Positions 1 to 12,559 are shown, counted from the stretch's first letter. The stretch is 64,000 nt of DNA from Glycine soja (GCF_004193775.1 NC_041003.1:30432263-30496262); one strand, 5' to 3'. The notes: generated by a model from the sequence alone, not told the origin. Translations and numbers: made by a program.

Positions 1-179
1 AAAGGTGTGTCTCAATCATTTCTCTAGATCTAGAAGTGTAGAGTAATTCTTTCTTAAAGTTTCCTGAAAATAATGTTTTAATTTTACAATAATAAATTAG
101 TTTTGCTTCTATTAGTACATGTAGAAATTTGATTTAAAATATATATTAACCAAGTAAACAAAAACTTAGAAGAAAGTGA

Positions 180-2506
180 CCTTTTTCTTATACTTCACTG
201 AGGAAGTAGGTTTGGAAGAAGAACTAATAGGGAATTCTTCATCTAAACCCTCTTTTCCCTTCAAGTTCTGGTCCTTAGTCATCTTTGGGTAAAAAGGCTT
301 GTAAAAAATAATAAATAAAGACTAAATATCAAAGGATTTATTATTCAAAATAAGTAAAAGTATGAGAAAGAACTAACCTCTAGTTGATCCTTTCTCTTTG
401 GAGGCTTTGGTGGAAGCTTAATCTTATAGTCACTTTTGTCACTAGTGTTTTTCTTAAATCCCTATCAAAAAAAGATAGTTAGTTGAATTTTTTTTTAAGG
501 ATAAGTGTCATAAAAAATTAAATTTTGAAGTACCTTATTTTCAATAATAACATATGAGGGTGTTTTCCTTTTTCAAGATGAAGTATTTTTAGAAGTACCT
601 TTTTCATCATCATCTTCCCTACATCTCCTTGATGAGGGATTTTGATACGAGCCATTGAGAAAAAAATAAACACAAATTAAAATTCACGGTTAGAACTTTG
701 GGAATAAGTTCAAGTTTCATCATCATCTTTCCATTCTTCTACATCTCCTTGATGAGGGATTTTGATACGAGTCATTGAGAAAAAAATAAACACAAATTAA
801 AATTCACGGTTAGAACTTTGGGAATAAGTTCAAGTTCGATAAAAGAAATTTATCATTAGGTGTTATTGTCAAGTTCGATAATTTTGATACTTTTGTTAGT
901 ATCCTGCATCGAACCATGAGACTTAATTAGTTTCTCCAAGCAACAAAAAACATCAATAAGTCTTTGGGAATAATATTTTTTCCACTAGTTGTGGAAATCT
1001 TGGTGCTGAGGAAGTAATTTTCGAAAAAAGATGGTTGGAAATGATGATTCACTTTAGGAGTCCCTTTTTCGATGACTGTAGGAATAAGAGCTTTGTCCCT
1101 TTGGATCTGGTAAGGGAAGTTTTTCTTTCGATACATTGCTACTAGGGGCAGTTGATAAAGTCCAAATTGTCTTGCAAAGATATGAGAATGGTATGGATAG
1201 AATCAAATTTCTTTTGGAGTAATTCCAGCAAAGACTATGTCCCAAATGAGGAATGCACTATAGATTTCAACTAATTTTGATTGCTGACTAGGGACCTCAA
1301 TGGAAATCTTTGCTTTAGCCATGATGGTCCAGTCAATTGACTATATAGGAAAGGAGCTAAATTACTGTCGAATTGATCAAATTGGAGAAAAGCTCTTATG
1401 TACTTTCTATAACACTCACAAGTACATAACATTTTACTAGGTGTCAAAAAGGACAATGAAGCTCCTTCAAATTTGAGTTTGATGTCTTCTGGAGTCGACC
1501 TTTCAAGAGTGATGTGATTGGTCATAATTGCACTTAGCAGAGTTGAAAAATTCACAAAGGACCAACTATATGCTTCATTTTTCTAGGAGCGTCCATAATT
1601 TCGACATCCTCATCTATTACTTCAAAAACTAAAGCCAAGAGAAACTTACTGAGACAAATTTTTTCTTTGAAATGAAGAACTTGAGCAAGATTGTAGCAGT
1701 ACATTGGAATCTAGAGAGCTTAGTGGAAAGTCAATGTGATGAAACCCAGTACATGAGAAAAACAATGTGTTCTTCAATAGAAACTTCCTCAGTTTCTTTA
1801 GCATTTTTCTCGATAAATTCGTCATAAGACTTAGCGCTCTAGTCGATTTTGATTTCACTTCTTTGGATCGTGTCTTCAAATAAACCCAATGCAAGAGTCT
1901 TCCCTAGAGGTTTGAGTCCAGTGATAGCTGCAATGTCCAATAGAGTTGGAGTAACAGGACCACAGGGAAGTTCTAAGGCATGTAGATTTCGATTTCAAAA
2001 TAGAAAATTATCCATCAACATAGGCATGTCTAACTACATCATATTTGCTAAGTTGGATTAAGTCATAAATGCCTATATTTTTCCAATGTTGGGCTTTTTA
2101 GCTTCATGTCTTTTCAACCAAGTAAAATAAGTGGTCATATATGTTGGAGGGGAGGCTCTAAAAATACTACTCTTATCTTTTAGAAGTCAGTTCTTATACT
2201 TTCTTTGTGGATGATAGGGTATTCACCATCATGAGTGTGAAACCATTCTTCAATATCTTCCAAATCTACTCGAGGGCGATAAGGACCTACAAAGCAAATA
2301 GTTTTGTTGTTTAGAGATGTTGAAAGTAATACCTGAGTTTCCCAGACTCTTCTATACTCTTCTTCTTGCCCAGGAATAAAGATTAAATCAAAACCCCTTT
2401 CTCTATGTGTCGTTACCGTTGTAGCCGAAATTTGATTACTTCCCTCAATGTTAATTGAAGCATCTTGTTGCTCTACTAGAGAGTTTTGTTGAGATGAAGA
2501 CGCCAC
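180..2506 (-). pseudogene. Plant mobile domain (PMD) protein, decayed
   Basis: Minus-strand remnant of a plant-mobile-domain gene, a family related to transposon-derived MAIN/MAIL-like proteins. The first open segment (2180-2506) encodes 108 residues starting MASSSQQNSLVEQQD and contains GFDLIFIPGQEEEYRRVW. Further along the minus strand, about 1908-1955, the motif VTPTLLDIAAITGL is read; this is the hallmark of the PMD core. Later open pieces at 1646-1894, 1271-1555, 1054-1245 and 927-1136 lie in different frames, and there are in-frame stops between 1960 and 2160. A Lys/Ser-rich tail is readable around 180-300. The many frame changes and stops argue for a pseudogene. Family assignment rests on motif recognition; exon limits are approximate. 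Confidence 0.75.
604..837. repeat. Direct tandem duplication of about 120 bp
   Basis: Two almost identical copies of a segment that begins near 'ctacatctccttgatgaggg' lie back to back (about 619-715 and 740-836). They share the stretch from that start through 'gggaataagttcaagtt' and differ at very few bases. The duplication sits in the 3' part of the decayed PMD gene, probably in an intron, and looks recent compared with the gene's decay. Confidence 0.85.
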
Positions 2507-2639
2507 GGTAATAAATGAAAAGAGTTCTCAACAAAAAAGGGAACAATTGGAAGAACAAGGAAGAAGATGAACAGTAACAATGATTTGGGGATTTGAGGAA
2601 AATGAGATTGAAAGTTGAATGAGTAATCAATATTTATAG

Positions 2640-3180
2640 TCACCTTAAAGATAAAGGGGGGATTATCATTTAAATTTAAATCTTTTATAACTGATTGGCC
2701 TAATTCATTGGTAGAGGCAGTTATAGGCTATATAAGCAATCATAATTCACCTTGATTAATATGAAATCCACTCACAATTAAATGTGGGCACCAAGCTATT
2801 AAATGTTGTTTTCCATGTTGTGACAGAAAAAATGATTTAACTATCCTTAGAAATCAGCAAGAACAAAAATACTATACTATGTTCTCAAACACTAATGTTT
2901 TTTAACACAATTTTTTTTTAGGCCCCTGTTATCTCTGTTATGAAAATTTTCCAAGTTTAGAAACTTAGTTAATTTTCAACAATTATTATTTCAAAGTGAA
3001 AATAATGATGATATTTTGAAATAACTATAGATAAATCTTAGAAGTATAAAAGTTTAAAGATTCTCATCAAAAGGTATTATTTTGATAAATATATTTTCGG
3101 CAAACTATTATGCACATAAAGGAGAAAAGTGCTCAAACTAAACGATAAAATTCAAATTCAAAATGGAAGTTATAGTAGTT
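2640..3180. other. AT-rich sequence upstream of the PMD remnant
   Basis: No open frame or repeat structure is recognised. The first part, nearest the minus-strand start at 2506, could contain the old promoter, but no clear TATA element could be assigned. Confidence 0.4.
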
Positions 3181-3600
3181 TGACACAAAAAGATCACAAG
3201 AACACAATCGAAGGCGTTGGATCTAAGTAGTTAGGAATTTATTGTACATATGTCGAAATTCTATAATTCAACTATTATTAGTAGAAGTCTATAAATAAGA
3301 CTCTCGAAAGTCATTTTTCATTAAATTGAATCATTGTCACTTAAATCTTCAAACTCCAATTATGTTGCTCACACAAAAATAATTCTCTGTTTGAAGGTTA
3401 TAGTGTATGTATTCATTCTACTTTCAATAAAATTTGTTTTCATGTATTTCTTTGAACTATTTACTTTTTTCAATCTTCATTTCTTCTCGAAACTTTACTT
3501 TTTCCAATTTCCAATCCTTCCTAAAACCTTTACTTTTGTCAATTTCCATTTCTTCTTTAAACTCTATCTTTATCTAATCTACATTGTTTATTATTATTGA
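3180..3600 (+). mobile_element. Possible LTR fragment
   Basis: A TATA-like 'tataaataag' at about 3291 is followed by a leader-like stretch and by pyrimidine-rich tandem phrases (TTCATTTCTTC / AATTTCCATTTC), a layout common in the R-U5 part of plant LTRs. No primer site, partner LTR or target duplication was found, so this is only a suggestion. The 88-residue open frame here is a low-complexity Phe/Leu run and is not treated as a gene. Confidence 0.3.
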
Positions 3601-3697
3601 AATTACTACCAACATTGTTATTAGAATTATTATTGAAATTACTACACAAACCATTTATGTAAAAACTATTATAATGGATATCACCATCAAAATTATT

Positions 3698-3984
3698 ATC
3701 ATAAGCCGCACTCCAATGATTGAGGCAACCGATGTGGGACTTGGGTATTTCCCAATACACCCCCTTCACGCCCAGCACTTATTGGGCTTGGTGCGTGAAC
3801 CACAAATGGTGGGTACTCGTCGCAGCGAAGCGAAGACGAGGTCCCAAGGTCAGAACTTGCTCTGATACCATGTTAGATTTCATCTTAAAACCAATTGGCA
3901 TTAAGTGAAGTTGTCCAACAGATATATAAGCCGCACTACAAGGATTGAGGCAGCCGATGTGGGACTTGGGTATTTCCCAATATA
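3698..3984 (-). mobile_element. TRIM-like miniature LTR retroelement, left LTR truncated
   Basis: Two copies of an LTR-like segment (right copy 3871-3984; shorter left copy about 3698-3759) share 'gatgtgggacttgggtattt' and flank a core of only about 110 bp. At 3859-3870 the core has gctctgatacca, the reverse complement of the TGGTATCAGAGC primer site for initiator-Met tRNA, directly abutting the LTR start tgttagattt. Next to the left LTR lies a tract (3760-3775) that is purine-rich on the minus strand, as expected for a polypurine tract. The element therefore points leftward. It has no coding capacity, as is usual for TRIMs. The left LTR has lost its outer part, and the right LTR ends in TA instead of CA. 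Confidence 0.68.
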
Positions 3985-3989
3985 AGCAA

Positions 3990-6330
3990 CTCTCTTAAGT
4001 TGAAAATTATAAATTATTTGTTTGACTAAATATAGATTATATGTCTCACACTTAAATATTTATTTTTTAATAAAATCGCTGGTAAAAATTATTATATTAA
4101 TAAATATAAACTCTTTTAAAAAACTATTTATATTTTTCACGGTTAACCATTGCACTTTATATTTTTTATTTTGATAATATTATATGGCTAATTATAAACA
4201 TTAATACAGTAATACTTTTAATACATAAACTACTATACTAATAATAATTATATTTTTATAATATAATTCTTTAGCATTCCCCAGACTTATTTTTTATGAC
4301 CTTTGTATTCTCATTTTGTATAGGAAAATTTATACAATATACTTAAACCTACAAATTTTTCTTGTACAGTTTTTTAGGTAATTTTATAAGTTTTGTGATT
4401 TCCTTATAATTTTTTATATTTTGTTGTATTAAACAACTTAATTTGACTTGTAGATTTTTCACAAAAATATAGCAAACATAAATTCTTTATTTTTTATTTA
4501 GTAAGAATTCTATCAATTATTTTTTTATCAAAAAAATAATTAAATTTGACTAATTTTCTTACACTCGTAAATAAAGATGTATCATAAAAAAAACATCTAT
4601 ATAATCACGATTATTGGACCAATCATATATGACATTTTGAAAATTATCATCAACATTTTTATTAAAAATAATTTATTGAAATAAATTTAACAAATTCAAA
4701 TTTTGTAAATATGAATAAACCGGTTTGTAAAAAAAAAAAAACGCAAACAATGATATAGAAGTCATTAAAAAAGATTAAAAGTGTAATGAATAAACTAGAA
4801 AAAATATCACATGTAATTTATATTCTATAAACTTAATTATTAATTTTGGCTACCTCCAAAATATTTGGTCAAGCTCCACCATTGTGTGAAAGGCACACGA
4901 CCCTTGAAGCTGCGAGTGTTTTATGCTTGAAGTGGTTTGAGCTTGACGAAGATCGTGTCATTATATATATTATCAGAAGGGTAAATAACCCTTAAGGCCA
5001 TAAGTGCCTTTTGGATAAGTGGCTTGAGCTTGACGTTGATTGATGAAATAATATCTTGAGGGTACACTATGTAGCTTTTGAGTACATAAAAACGAACTAA
5101 TGTCATGATTCATTACATCATACCAAGCCTGGTAATTAATATGGTGATCATTTGATAATCAACCTTTTACACCTGATATTGATATAGGTGGACAACACTA
5201 TAGGCCTTAACCACTAAGCCTATCTTGAGAGGCATCTAAGTTTAATATATACTCATGACTAGGTTTTTTTTTTTTGTCGTTAAAAGAAATGCTAATAATA
5301 ATTTCTTTACTATTATTAATCTAATCTTTATTATTATTATTATTATTTTTATTAAAATCAAAGGGATAAATTAAACTAGTTAGGCCCCAACACACGTACA
5401 CACATTGAATACAACACAAATATAGTTAATGAATGATACATAAATGGTCAAACTAAGTATAACACAATGAATATTCTCAAAACATATGAAAATGGTTGCA
5501 TTATAAATTGTCATTGAAGTCTCTAAAAAAAATTGTCATTGAATTGATAGAGCCTCCTATACTATAAACTAACCTTGTCGTAAGGGTTGTTTAGTAAGGA
5601 TGTTTAAAATTGAATTAAATTATTTGGAGACGGGAAATCAATTAAAAAATTAAAAATTCCTTAAATAAAAAATTGTGAAAACAAAATTTTTAAAAATTAC
5701 ATATTTTTTGTAATTTGGTTTGATTTTTGAATCTTGTTATAAAAATTCAAATCAAACCATATATTATTTTATTGTGATAAGTAGTAATAAGTATGAAATA
5801 ATTTATTAATTTTCGTTTGATTTGTAATCGAGATGCATATTTTCTTTTGCATTAAATTATTTTAAATAAATAATGTTAAATATCAAGTTATATATAAATT
5901 AATATTAAGTTATAAAAATGATTGATAATATCAATTAAATAAAAGTAAAAATAATAATTTTTTACTAAAATATATTAAATAAAATTTTAATTTATTTTTA
6001 AAATAACATAACATAATAATTATATATGTTTAATTGATAAATTTTAAATTATAATAATATATTAAAAAATAAAAATCATCAAACCGAATCAAACCACATC
6101 ATAAAAAAATTATTTTGAATTAAATTTAATATTATATTAAAATCAAACCAAATCAAGTTACATCATGATTTTTTATTTAATTTAAATGTTTTTTTTTGTC
6201 TAAAAATAGTTAAACCCACTAAACAGGATTTACATTGTATTGCCCTGTTGGCATATTATATACTCTAATGAAATGAAATTCAACATTTATTTTTATTTTT
6301 ATTCTCTAAAATCCACAAAATATTGAGTTA
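3990..6330. other. AT-rich intergenic DNA
   Basis: Very AT-rich, with no convincing gene. Around 4900-5060 two imperfect repeats of the phrase 'gcttgagcttgacg' occur with a 61-codon minus-strand open frame of repetitive composition, not recognised. From about 5690 to 6180 there are scattered 'aaatcaaaccaaatcaa'-type motifs typical of plant low-complexity repeats. The last 100 bases hold the probable promoter of the Rab gene. Confidence 0.5.
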
Positions 6331-6335
6331 ATTTG
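6245..6335 (+). promoter_or_regulatory. Probable core promoter of the RABA4 gene
   Basis: A TATA-like 'attatatact' at about 6247 lies 80-100 bases before a pyrimidine-rich leader (6365-6520) typical of plant 5' UTRs. The transcription start is inferred, not observed. Confidence 0.35.
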
Positions 6336-6519
6336 CATCCGTGCGACAGAGGAAGTATAATTTCTTCATTCATTCATAGCTTGACCCTGAAGAACGAAGG
6401 GGTCCATCCCAATTCCCAACCCAAACCGCCACCACCCTTTTCCTTCCTCCTCACGCCTCCTCTATTCTTTGTCAACCCAACCAAAACGACCGTCGTTATT
6501 TTCCTCTTTCTTTCACCAA

Positions 6520-6661
6520 ATGATGATGGGTTCAACCCCGCCTCGATCATAAGAAACACCAAACTAACAAAGAAGCAGAAGAAGCCAAGAAGGCGATGGT
6601 TCATCAAAACGACAACGACAACGACGGCAGCAGCACCGCCACCTTCCTCCATCTCGCGTAG
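6520..6661 (+). promoter_or_regulatory. Two upstream ORFs in the RABA4 leader
   Basis: Two short ATG-initiated frames precede the main start. The first, 6520-6552, opens with three consecutive ATG codons and encodes 10 residues. The second, 6596-6661, encodes 21 residues and ends TAG 59 bases before the main ATG. If both lie in the mature mRNA they could lower translation of the GTPase. A (GAC)n tract follows at about 6666-6690. It is not known whether an intron removes any of this. Confidence 0.5.
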
Positions 6662-6720
6662 TGATCGACGACGACGACGACGACGACGATCGGCGATTGA
6701 ATTCTTCTTCCGCGGGGATG

Positions 6721-8647
6721 ATGTCGAACCTGTACGGCGAATACAACCACAAGATCGACTACGTGTTCAAGGTGGTGCTGGTCGGAGACTCCGCCGTGGG
6801 GAAGACCCAGCTCCTCGCGCGCTTCGCCAAGAACCAATTCAGCGTCGATTCTAAAGCCACCATTGGCGTCGAGTTTCAGACCAAAACGCTCATCATCGAC
6901 AAGAAGACCGTCAAGGCCCAAATATGGGACACCGCCGGCCAAGAAAGGTCCTTTTATCCGTCTCGTTTTCATTTTCTTTTTGTTTCAATCTCCTCCTTCT
7001 GAGGCAATCCTGTTCGAGACACAGTCGGACAGTAAATGTAGTCACTTTGGGGATTCGAACCAACGTAATCCCCTTTGGTCTTCTCGTTTTCATTTACTTG
7101 TTGTTTTGTCATTCTCGTAAATTAAATCAATCCTCTTAATATGATAATAAGTAATTGCCTTAAATACTCGAGACAGAACTTTGCTGCCACAGTGGTTCTA
7201 CTGGCTCGAATACGATTGTTTCATAATTAGAAAAAAAAAAAAAAAAAAAGAGACATTCGACCTTTGAAACGCACCGTCTATGATTCTCATCCTTCTGTTT
7301 TGTTGAAAATTCATTTAGAGATTATTGCATGTAATTTTGGTTGGTGGATTACTGTTTTCGTTTTCCTGTGTTGTTCATTGATTTGGGAACATGTTGGTCA
7401 TGTGCTTAGGATGATTTAAAGTATTGGAAATGATTTGAGCTTCGTTGGAGATTTGTAGTGCATAGAATATATGAAAACAAATGGGAAGTATTGGAGATAA
7501 TTTGGGTTGTTTGATGCTCGAATTGAGCAATTGTGGTTATGGTTGTGAATGATGGGACCTATAATGTGGGGATCAAGTGGAAAAGGAAAGTCTGTCTGGT
7601 ATTCAGTGGCAATTCAGTTAGGATTGTTTGAAATTGGAGGATTTTGTGATCAAGATTTGCATAGTTGTTGTTAAGATTGATGTAATTTGTTTTAATGAAT
7701 TTAATTAGAATGTATTAATAGGGTATAAAGGTTTTTAATGTTGTCATCCAATATTAAAGTTTGCCTATGGTAAATTTCTTGACTTTTATAATAAGTCATA
7801 CCTAGGATGATAAATTATGATTGGTTACCTTGACCGTAGATGAAAATTAAACTCATGTTGTTAACCATGTTTTCTGTGAATTTAACTCCTCTAAATTGTT
7901 GAATGCACTTTAAAGATATGATTGTGCAGAGTTACGCTGATGATTGTGATAAAAATATATGCATTTACATGACAAATTTGAAAGGTGTGCCCATACACTT
8001 TAAAGAAACCAAACTTCTGGATTGTTGAAATAGGTGTTTCTGCATGCAACGTTATTATGAGTAATCTAAATTGATATATATATGTTCTCTGCTTTTGCTT
8101 GATTTGCATCTCGGTTACTACCTGACTTGTTTTCCGATTTTATTTTTTAGAGTTTGAGGCTTTTATTTGGTACTCAGCTTCTGAACTCTCTTCTTTCTTC
8201 TTCAGGTACAGGGCAGTTACTAGTGCATATTATCGTGGTGCTGTTGGAGCAATGTTAGTTTATGACGTGACTAGACGCCCATCATTTGATAACATGGCAA
8301 AGTGGTTAGAGGAACTGCGGGGCCACGCTGACAAAAACATTGTTGTAATGCTAATTGGCAACAAGTGTGATCTTGGAACTCTTAGAGCGGTGCCAACTGA
8401 AGATGCCGAGGAGTTTGCGCAAAGAGAGAACCTATTCTTTATGGAGACATCAGCACTCGAGTCCACTAATGTGGAAACTGCCTTTCTGACCATTCTAACT
8501 GAGATATACAGACTTGTAAGCAAGAAAACACTGACTGCCAATGATGATGCAGATCCAAGTGGTATTTCAGGACTTCTGAAGGGAACCAAGATAATTGTTC
8601 CTAGCCAAGACATTAATGCTGGTGAAAAGAAGGGTGGCTGCTGTTGA
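6721..8647 (+). CDS. RABA4: Rab GTPase of the RABA4 (Rab11) class, two exons
   Basis: Small GTPase that directs vesicles of the trans-Golgi/recycling compartment to the plasma membrane, often at sites of polar growth. Exon 1 is 6721-6947 and exon 2 is 8206-8647; the GT-AG intron of about 1.26 kb splits codon 76. The product is 222 residues, normal for the family. Visible motifs: P-loop GDSAVGKT (22-29), switch I with ATIGVEF (46-52), WDTAGQE (69-75), GNKCD (127-131), ETSAL (156-160) and the C-terminal KKGGCC, whose paired cysteines are the double geranylgeranylation signal. An in-frame ATG sits just before at 6718; 6721 is preferred because the family starts MSNLYG. All GTP-binding residues are present and there are no stops. 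The RABA4 assignment rests on the N-terminus and the VPTEDAEEF region; the exact member (a, b, c or d) cannot be decided. Confidence 0.96.
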
Positions 8648-8900
8648 TATTCCTAGCTTTTGCTTGTGTTCACTCTTCTTTGGAAGCATTTTGCTTCCCT
8701 CCCCGGCTCCGGCTACATGTAGCATTTGTAGAGAGGGTAGTTACTTTTCTTGGTCATCCTATTATCAGCAAAATGTAGCCTATATTTATTTACTACTGTG
8801 CTTGTTGATTGCAAGCATATAAAGTCTTTCTTCTGTTTTTGGTCCTTTCTAGCTTTAGGATTTCAATTTGTTAATACAAACTCCCGGTTGTGAAGGGATG
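8648..8900 (+). other. RABA4 3' UTR region
   Basis: Sequence after the stop codon is T-rich and non-coding. No canonical AATAAA is seen; plant polyadenylation signals are often degenerate, so the end of the transcript is not located. Confidence 0.4.
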
Positions 8901-10705
8901 GTTCAATTCAGATAGAGGAATGGAAACTGTATAACTTACTAGATGCAATTGTTTTTTGCCGGTAGTTAAATTTTTTAGTATTAATGTGATCTTTTGATGT
9001 GAGATATTTATTATAGGAATGGGATCGACTTGCACCAAGTCTTGGATACTTGCTTGTTAGTTTTAGAAAGAAAAAATTAACAATGTGAAATTTTCCAAGG
9101 TTTGCAGTTACGTTTGATGATTTGATGTTTCGGTTCCCTCTCAATAGCAATGAAATCTAAGCCATTAACTTCCATAGGGCAAAAGGATGTGTAATATCTT
9201 TTTTCTTTTCTTTTCATTTTTAAACATCTTCGGTTCTTCAGTGTCACCCGGCAGAGATCTTACAGCGATTAACGCAAGAGGAGATCCAATGAAATTTTCT
9301 TCTCACCTTTTTTTTGTTTGTATACCACTTTCATTTCCCGTCAGGTAGCAATATTTCAATATGGTCTTGTATGCGGTTTTCAGGAATTTTTATAAATTGA
9401 TCTTAAGGATTGAATTTGTGATACCAAAAACACGAACAATATGGATAAGAGATAGATCATAGATGGATGAATGGATAGTGAGAAACATAGATAGACATGT
9501 GAAAGGCTAAAAGTCCTTATAAAATAAGAAAAATCCCAATTTTGTATCCGTAATTTTTTTTTCATTTTGTGATTGTAAAATTATAATGTTGAATTTTGGC
9601 CAGGAATAAAATTCAGTTAGATGAGCCTACGTGAAATTTTTTTTAAGTTGAAAATTTTCAAATTTTGGACAAAATATAAAAATGAAGTTTATGGTCATTT
9701 TTTTAGAAATTTGTGACAATTTTTAATCATTAAATTTAATACCACCACAAATTATTACACATAGGTTCTGGTTTATCGGAACATTACTTGGGATCAAAAT
9801 ATAACACATTTTAATTTACGGAGGAAAAAAAGAAAAAAATTACAAAGATGAAATCCAAACTTTTTTTATTTCACGAGAAGAAAAAATATATTTTAATCAA
9901 ACTCAAAATATGAAAAATTGACTAGCATCTATACTCAAAAAATGAAAAAAGTAGACCTAAACTACAAGCCCAGTTTGCCTTGACCACACAGGGCCCGTAT
10001 GTTGGAGATTGAAGTTAGCATCTACTAACACGATGGATTCTACGGTGCACAAGACGCACAGGTCTTGCACCGTGTGTGAATGAATACAGATCGTTACATA
10101 TTTATGCCAAAATTGTGTAGCCATGATTTCAATACGTGTTCTTGTATCCAGCACTATATTTCAATTAAGTGATATATGAAGTGTTTTTTAATTTTTTTTA
10201 ATGAACTTATATTTTTTAACTCAATTTTTTTTCTTTTTTTAAGAGAAATTATAATTTAATTAAATAAATTCATATTAATCAAAATTATCTTTAATATTTA
10301 AATAATTTGCTAATAATTTTGGATTAAAACAAAAACAAAATAATTTTTTTTATAATTTTTATTCTTTTATCATTTTTTTTGTTTATAACCACATGTTTTA
10401 ATTAGAAATTAAAATAAACAATGAAATAATTATCGGTGTAATGCAAGTAAAAGAGTCTGATAAAGAATAACACGGTAGAAACCAAAAAAAATTGTAAGGT
10501 TAACTTAAAACTAGAGGGATAAGAAAGAAGGATAAAGATAGTGGGTTCAAATTTTTCACTAACAAAAACTAACAACCTTAGGATCAATTTATAACAAACT
10601 TAGCTTTTAAATAAAAAGTAATTATTGGTGCTTATGTTTCAATAACCTCTTTCCAAAAAAAGAAAGTTTCAATGACTATGTTAACCACTTTTCTACTATC
10701 TTAGT
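8900..10705. other. AT-rich intergenic DNA, no gene seen
   Basis: Only short accidental open frames. No repeat boundary, RNA gene or protein motif was recognised in either strand. Confidence 0.5.
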
Positions 10706-10709
10706 GTTT

Positions 10710-10858
10710 TGATGTAGAAGTGTGGCACAATCATGGGCTAAAAAGGGATCAATATGGGAAAGAGGGTGGCTAGAATGGAAATCTAACATCCCAAGAGATC
10801 CATATAGAGTTCAAAATGAAAAAATCTTAAAAAATGTATCCTTCCATAATTAGTTATG
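10710..10858. repeat. Left member of a dispersed direct-repeat pair, possible LTR
   Basis: This segment begins TGATGTAGAAGTG and includes 'tcatgggcta', 'gagatccatata' and a final 'attagtta'. The same ordered phrases recur at 20875-20913 and 21857-21985, there interrupted by about 940 bases. Paired TG-starting repeats about 10 kb apart, the right one preceded by degenerate pol-like sequence, suggest old LTRs of one element. No primer site was found after the left copy. Confidence 0.38.
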
Positions 10859-11330
10859 ATATATATATATATATAGGATGTTTCATATGAGAATAATCAT
10901 CTTATATGATAATAAAAAAAATTAGTCTTAATTGCTAGATTAAAATGAAAGCTCAAGACTAAAACATTCTAAATTCAAGGCTAAATTTGTCCACTTTTTT
11001 TAATTTTCTTTGTTCCATGCTTGAACTCTTTGGTTTTTTTTAACCACTAGTTGTTTAGGTTAGTTGAAATCCACTAGTCTAGAAATTTTTATTTTGTTAA
11101 GTTTGCATTCAGAATATACAAATAAAATAAATAATGAATAATGAAAAAAACAAAATAAATATAAGAAAAAGCTAAAGCTACAAGACAAATAGCATGTTTC
11201 ATGCTGTCTTGTGGGTGCACCAGAAAACTAAAGCCTAAATTACAAACTTCAACCTTTGTTGTGCTTGCCTTTGCACTGTCTCAACACAAAAAAAGAAGAA
11301 CAGATGATGACAACACGATATATTCGTTGG

Positions 11331-11645
11331 AGTCTTTGGCAATTCTAATCTTCATTCATGTGTATCCTCCCTGACAAAATCAAATAAACCAAGAAAATGA
11401 AACAAAATAAACCAAAAAAAGGAAGCCTAGTTTTTGAGTACTAGAAAATTTTGAATTTCATTAACAATAGAGGAGGTTCAAACAATAGAGGAGGAGTCTT
11501 TGGCAATTCTAATCTTCATTCATGTGTATCCTCCCTGACAAAATCAAATAAACCAAGGAAATGAAACAAAATAAACCAAAAAAAGGAAGCTTGGTTTCTT
11601 AGTACTAGAAAATTTTGAATTTCATTAACAATAGAGGAGGTTCAA
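11331..11645. repeat. Tandem duplication, unit about 160 bp
   Basis: The segment starting 'agtctttggcaattctaatc' occurs at 11331-11480 and again at 11494-11645, with a few substitutions (for example ggaagcctag versus ggaagcttgg). Both copies end in 'caatagaggaggttcaa'. Function unknown. Confidence 0.85.
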
Positions 11646-12320
11646 AAGAGTTTCATCCTATTTTTGCCAAATAGCATAATACTAGTTAGAATGTTTAGTT
11701 GAGCGAATATGAAAAAGAAGAAGAAAGAAAACATAATAAGCATACATTTAGACTACCCACATGTCTCAAACCTTTTCCATGACTCATTGGTCTGGAGCCT
11801 TTCAATAAGTCAACATCACATACCATGATCCACATATAATTAAAGCAAGATACCTTAAACAAAACAATCCAGAACCCAAATCACCACCAAATAGAGTCCC
11901 AATTACTTTAGTCGTGACACCTTTGTTTTCAATCTGCTTCAGCGAATAACTCTCACATCACCATATAAGTAATCAAAGCCTCCAACCCCTCCTCCCTAAC
12001 CACACCAAACACCGGCATCATGTTAGGAACACAATAACAACCTTGGATTTTGACGACAAAGGTACCTCTAGAAGAAAGAAGAAGAGGTTAAAGGAAAGGA
12101 TATTTTTCTTGCTTCCCATTCATAGGTCATGCTACAACCATATATAACTGCTGGAATAGCTACAGGACAAAATAAGAAAACAGAAATACAATGCCAACAG
12201 CGCTATTTGAAAACCACAAGGCTTATTCATATTAACAGAATTTTTCTAACAACAAAATTTTTCTACAAAACACTATCATATTAACAAAATTTTTCTAACA
12301 AATTTGGTGTGCTGACAGAG
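11646..12320. other. Repetitive non-coding DNA beside a retroelement remnant
   Basis: No coding signal. Phrases such as 'aacaaaatttttctac' and 'aacaaatttttct' recur at 12240-12300. The position, directly beyond the end of a minus-strand polyprotein remnant, would fit a decayed LTR, but no partner was located. Confidence 0.35.
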
Positions 12321-12321
12321 C

Positions 12322-12555
12322 TTATTCATAATCCTCCAAGTATTTGGGCAGATTGCTTTTTCCTTTTGGGCCCCATGGTCCCTTAACTATCATTCCCTGG
12401 TCCATCAAAAACACCTTGTCCTCAAGGTGATACGAGTCCTTCAAGTGAGCATTCATTGTGCCACCCAGGTCCTCCAAGATCCCAAGGGCTGTCATAGTTA
12501 GGCTTGTAACGACTCGCCTCGTCGCTACAATATCACTAACTCTAAAATGAGACAT
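12322..12555 (-). pseudogene. C-terminal remnant of a Ty3/gypsy polyprotein
   Basis: A 77-residue minus-strand frame contains SYHLEDKVFL followed by a short Gly/Pro/Lys-rich tail. The HLEDKV phrase close to a stop is typical of the extreme C-terminus of plant Ty3/gypsy integrase polyproteins. Nothing upstream in the polyprotein is left on this strand, so it is a small broken piece. Assignment rests on one motif. Confidence 0.42.
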
Positions 12556-12559
12556 TTCG

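Noticed and set aside
6333..6854. 173-codon frame over the RABA4 leader
   Set aside because: It begins at TTG, not ATG, is low-complexity Pro/Thr/Arg, and overlaps the Rab coding sequence in another frame.
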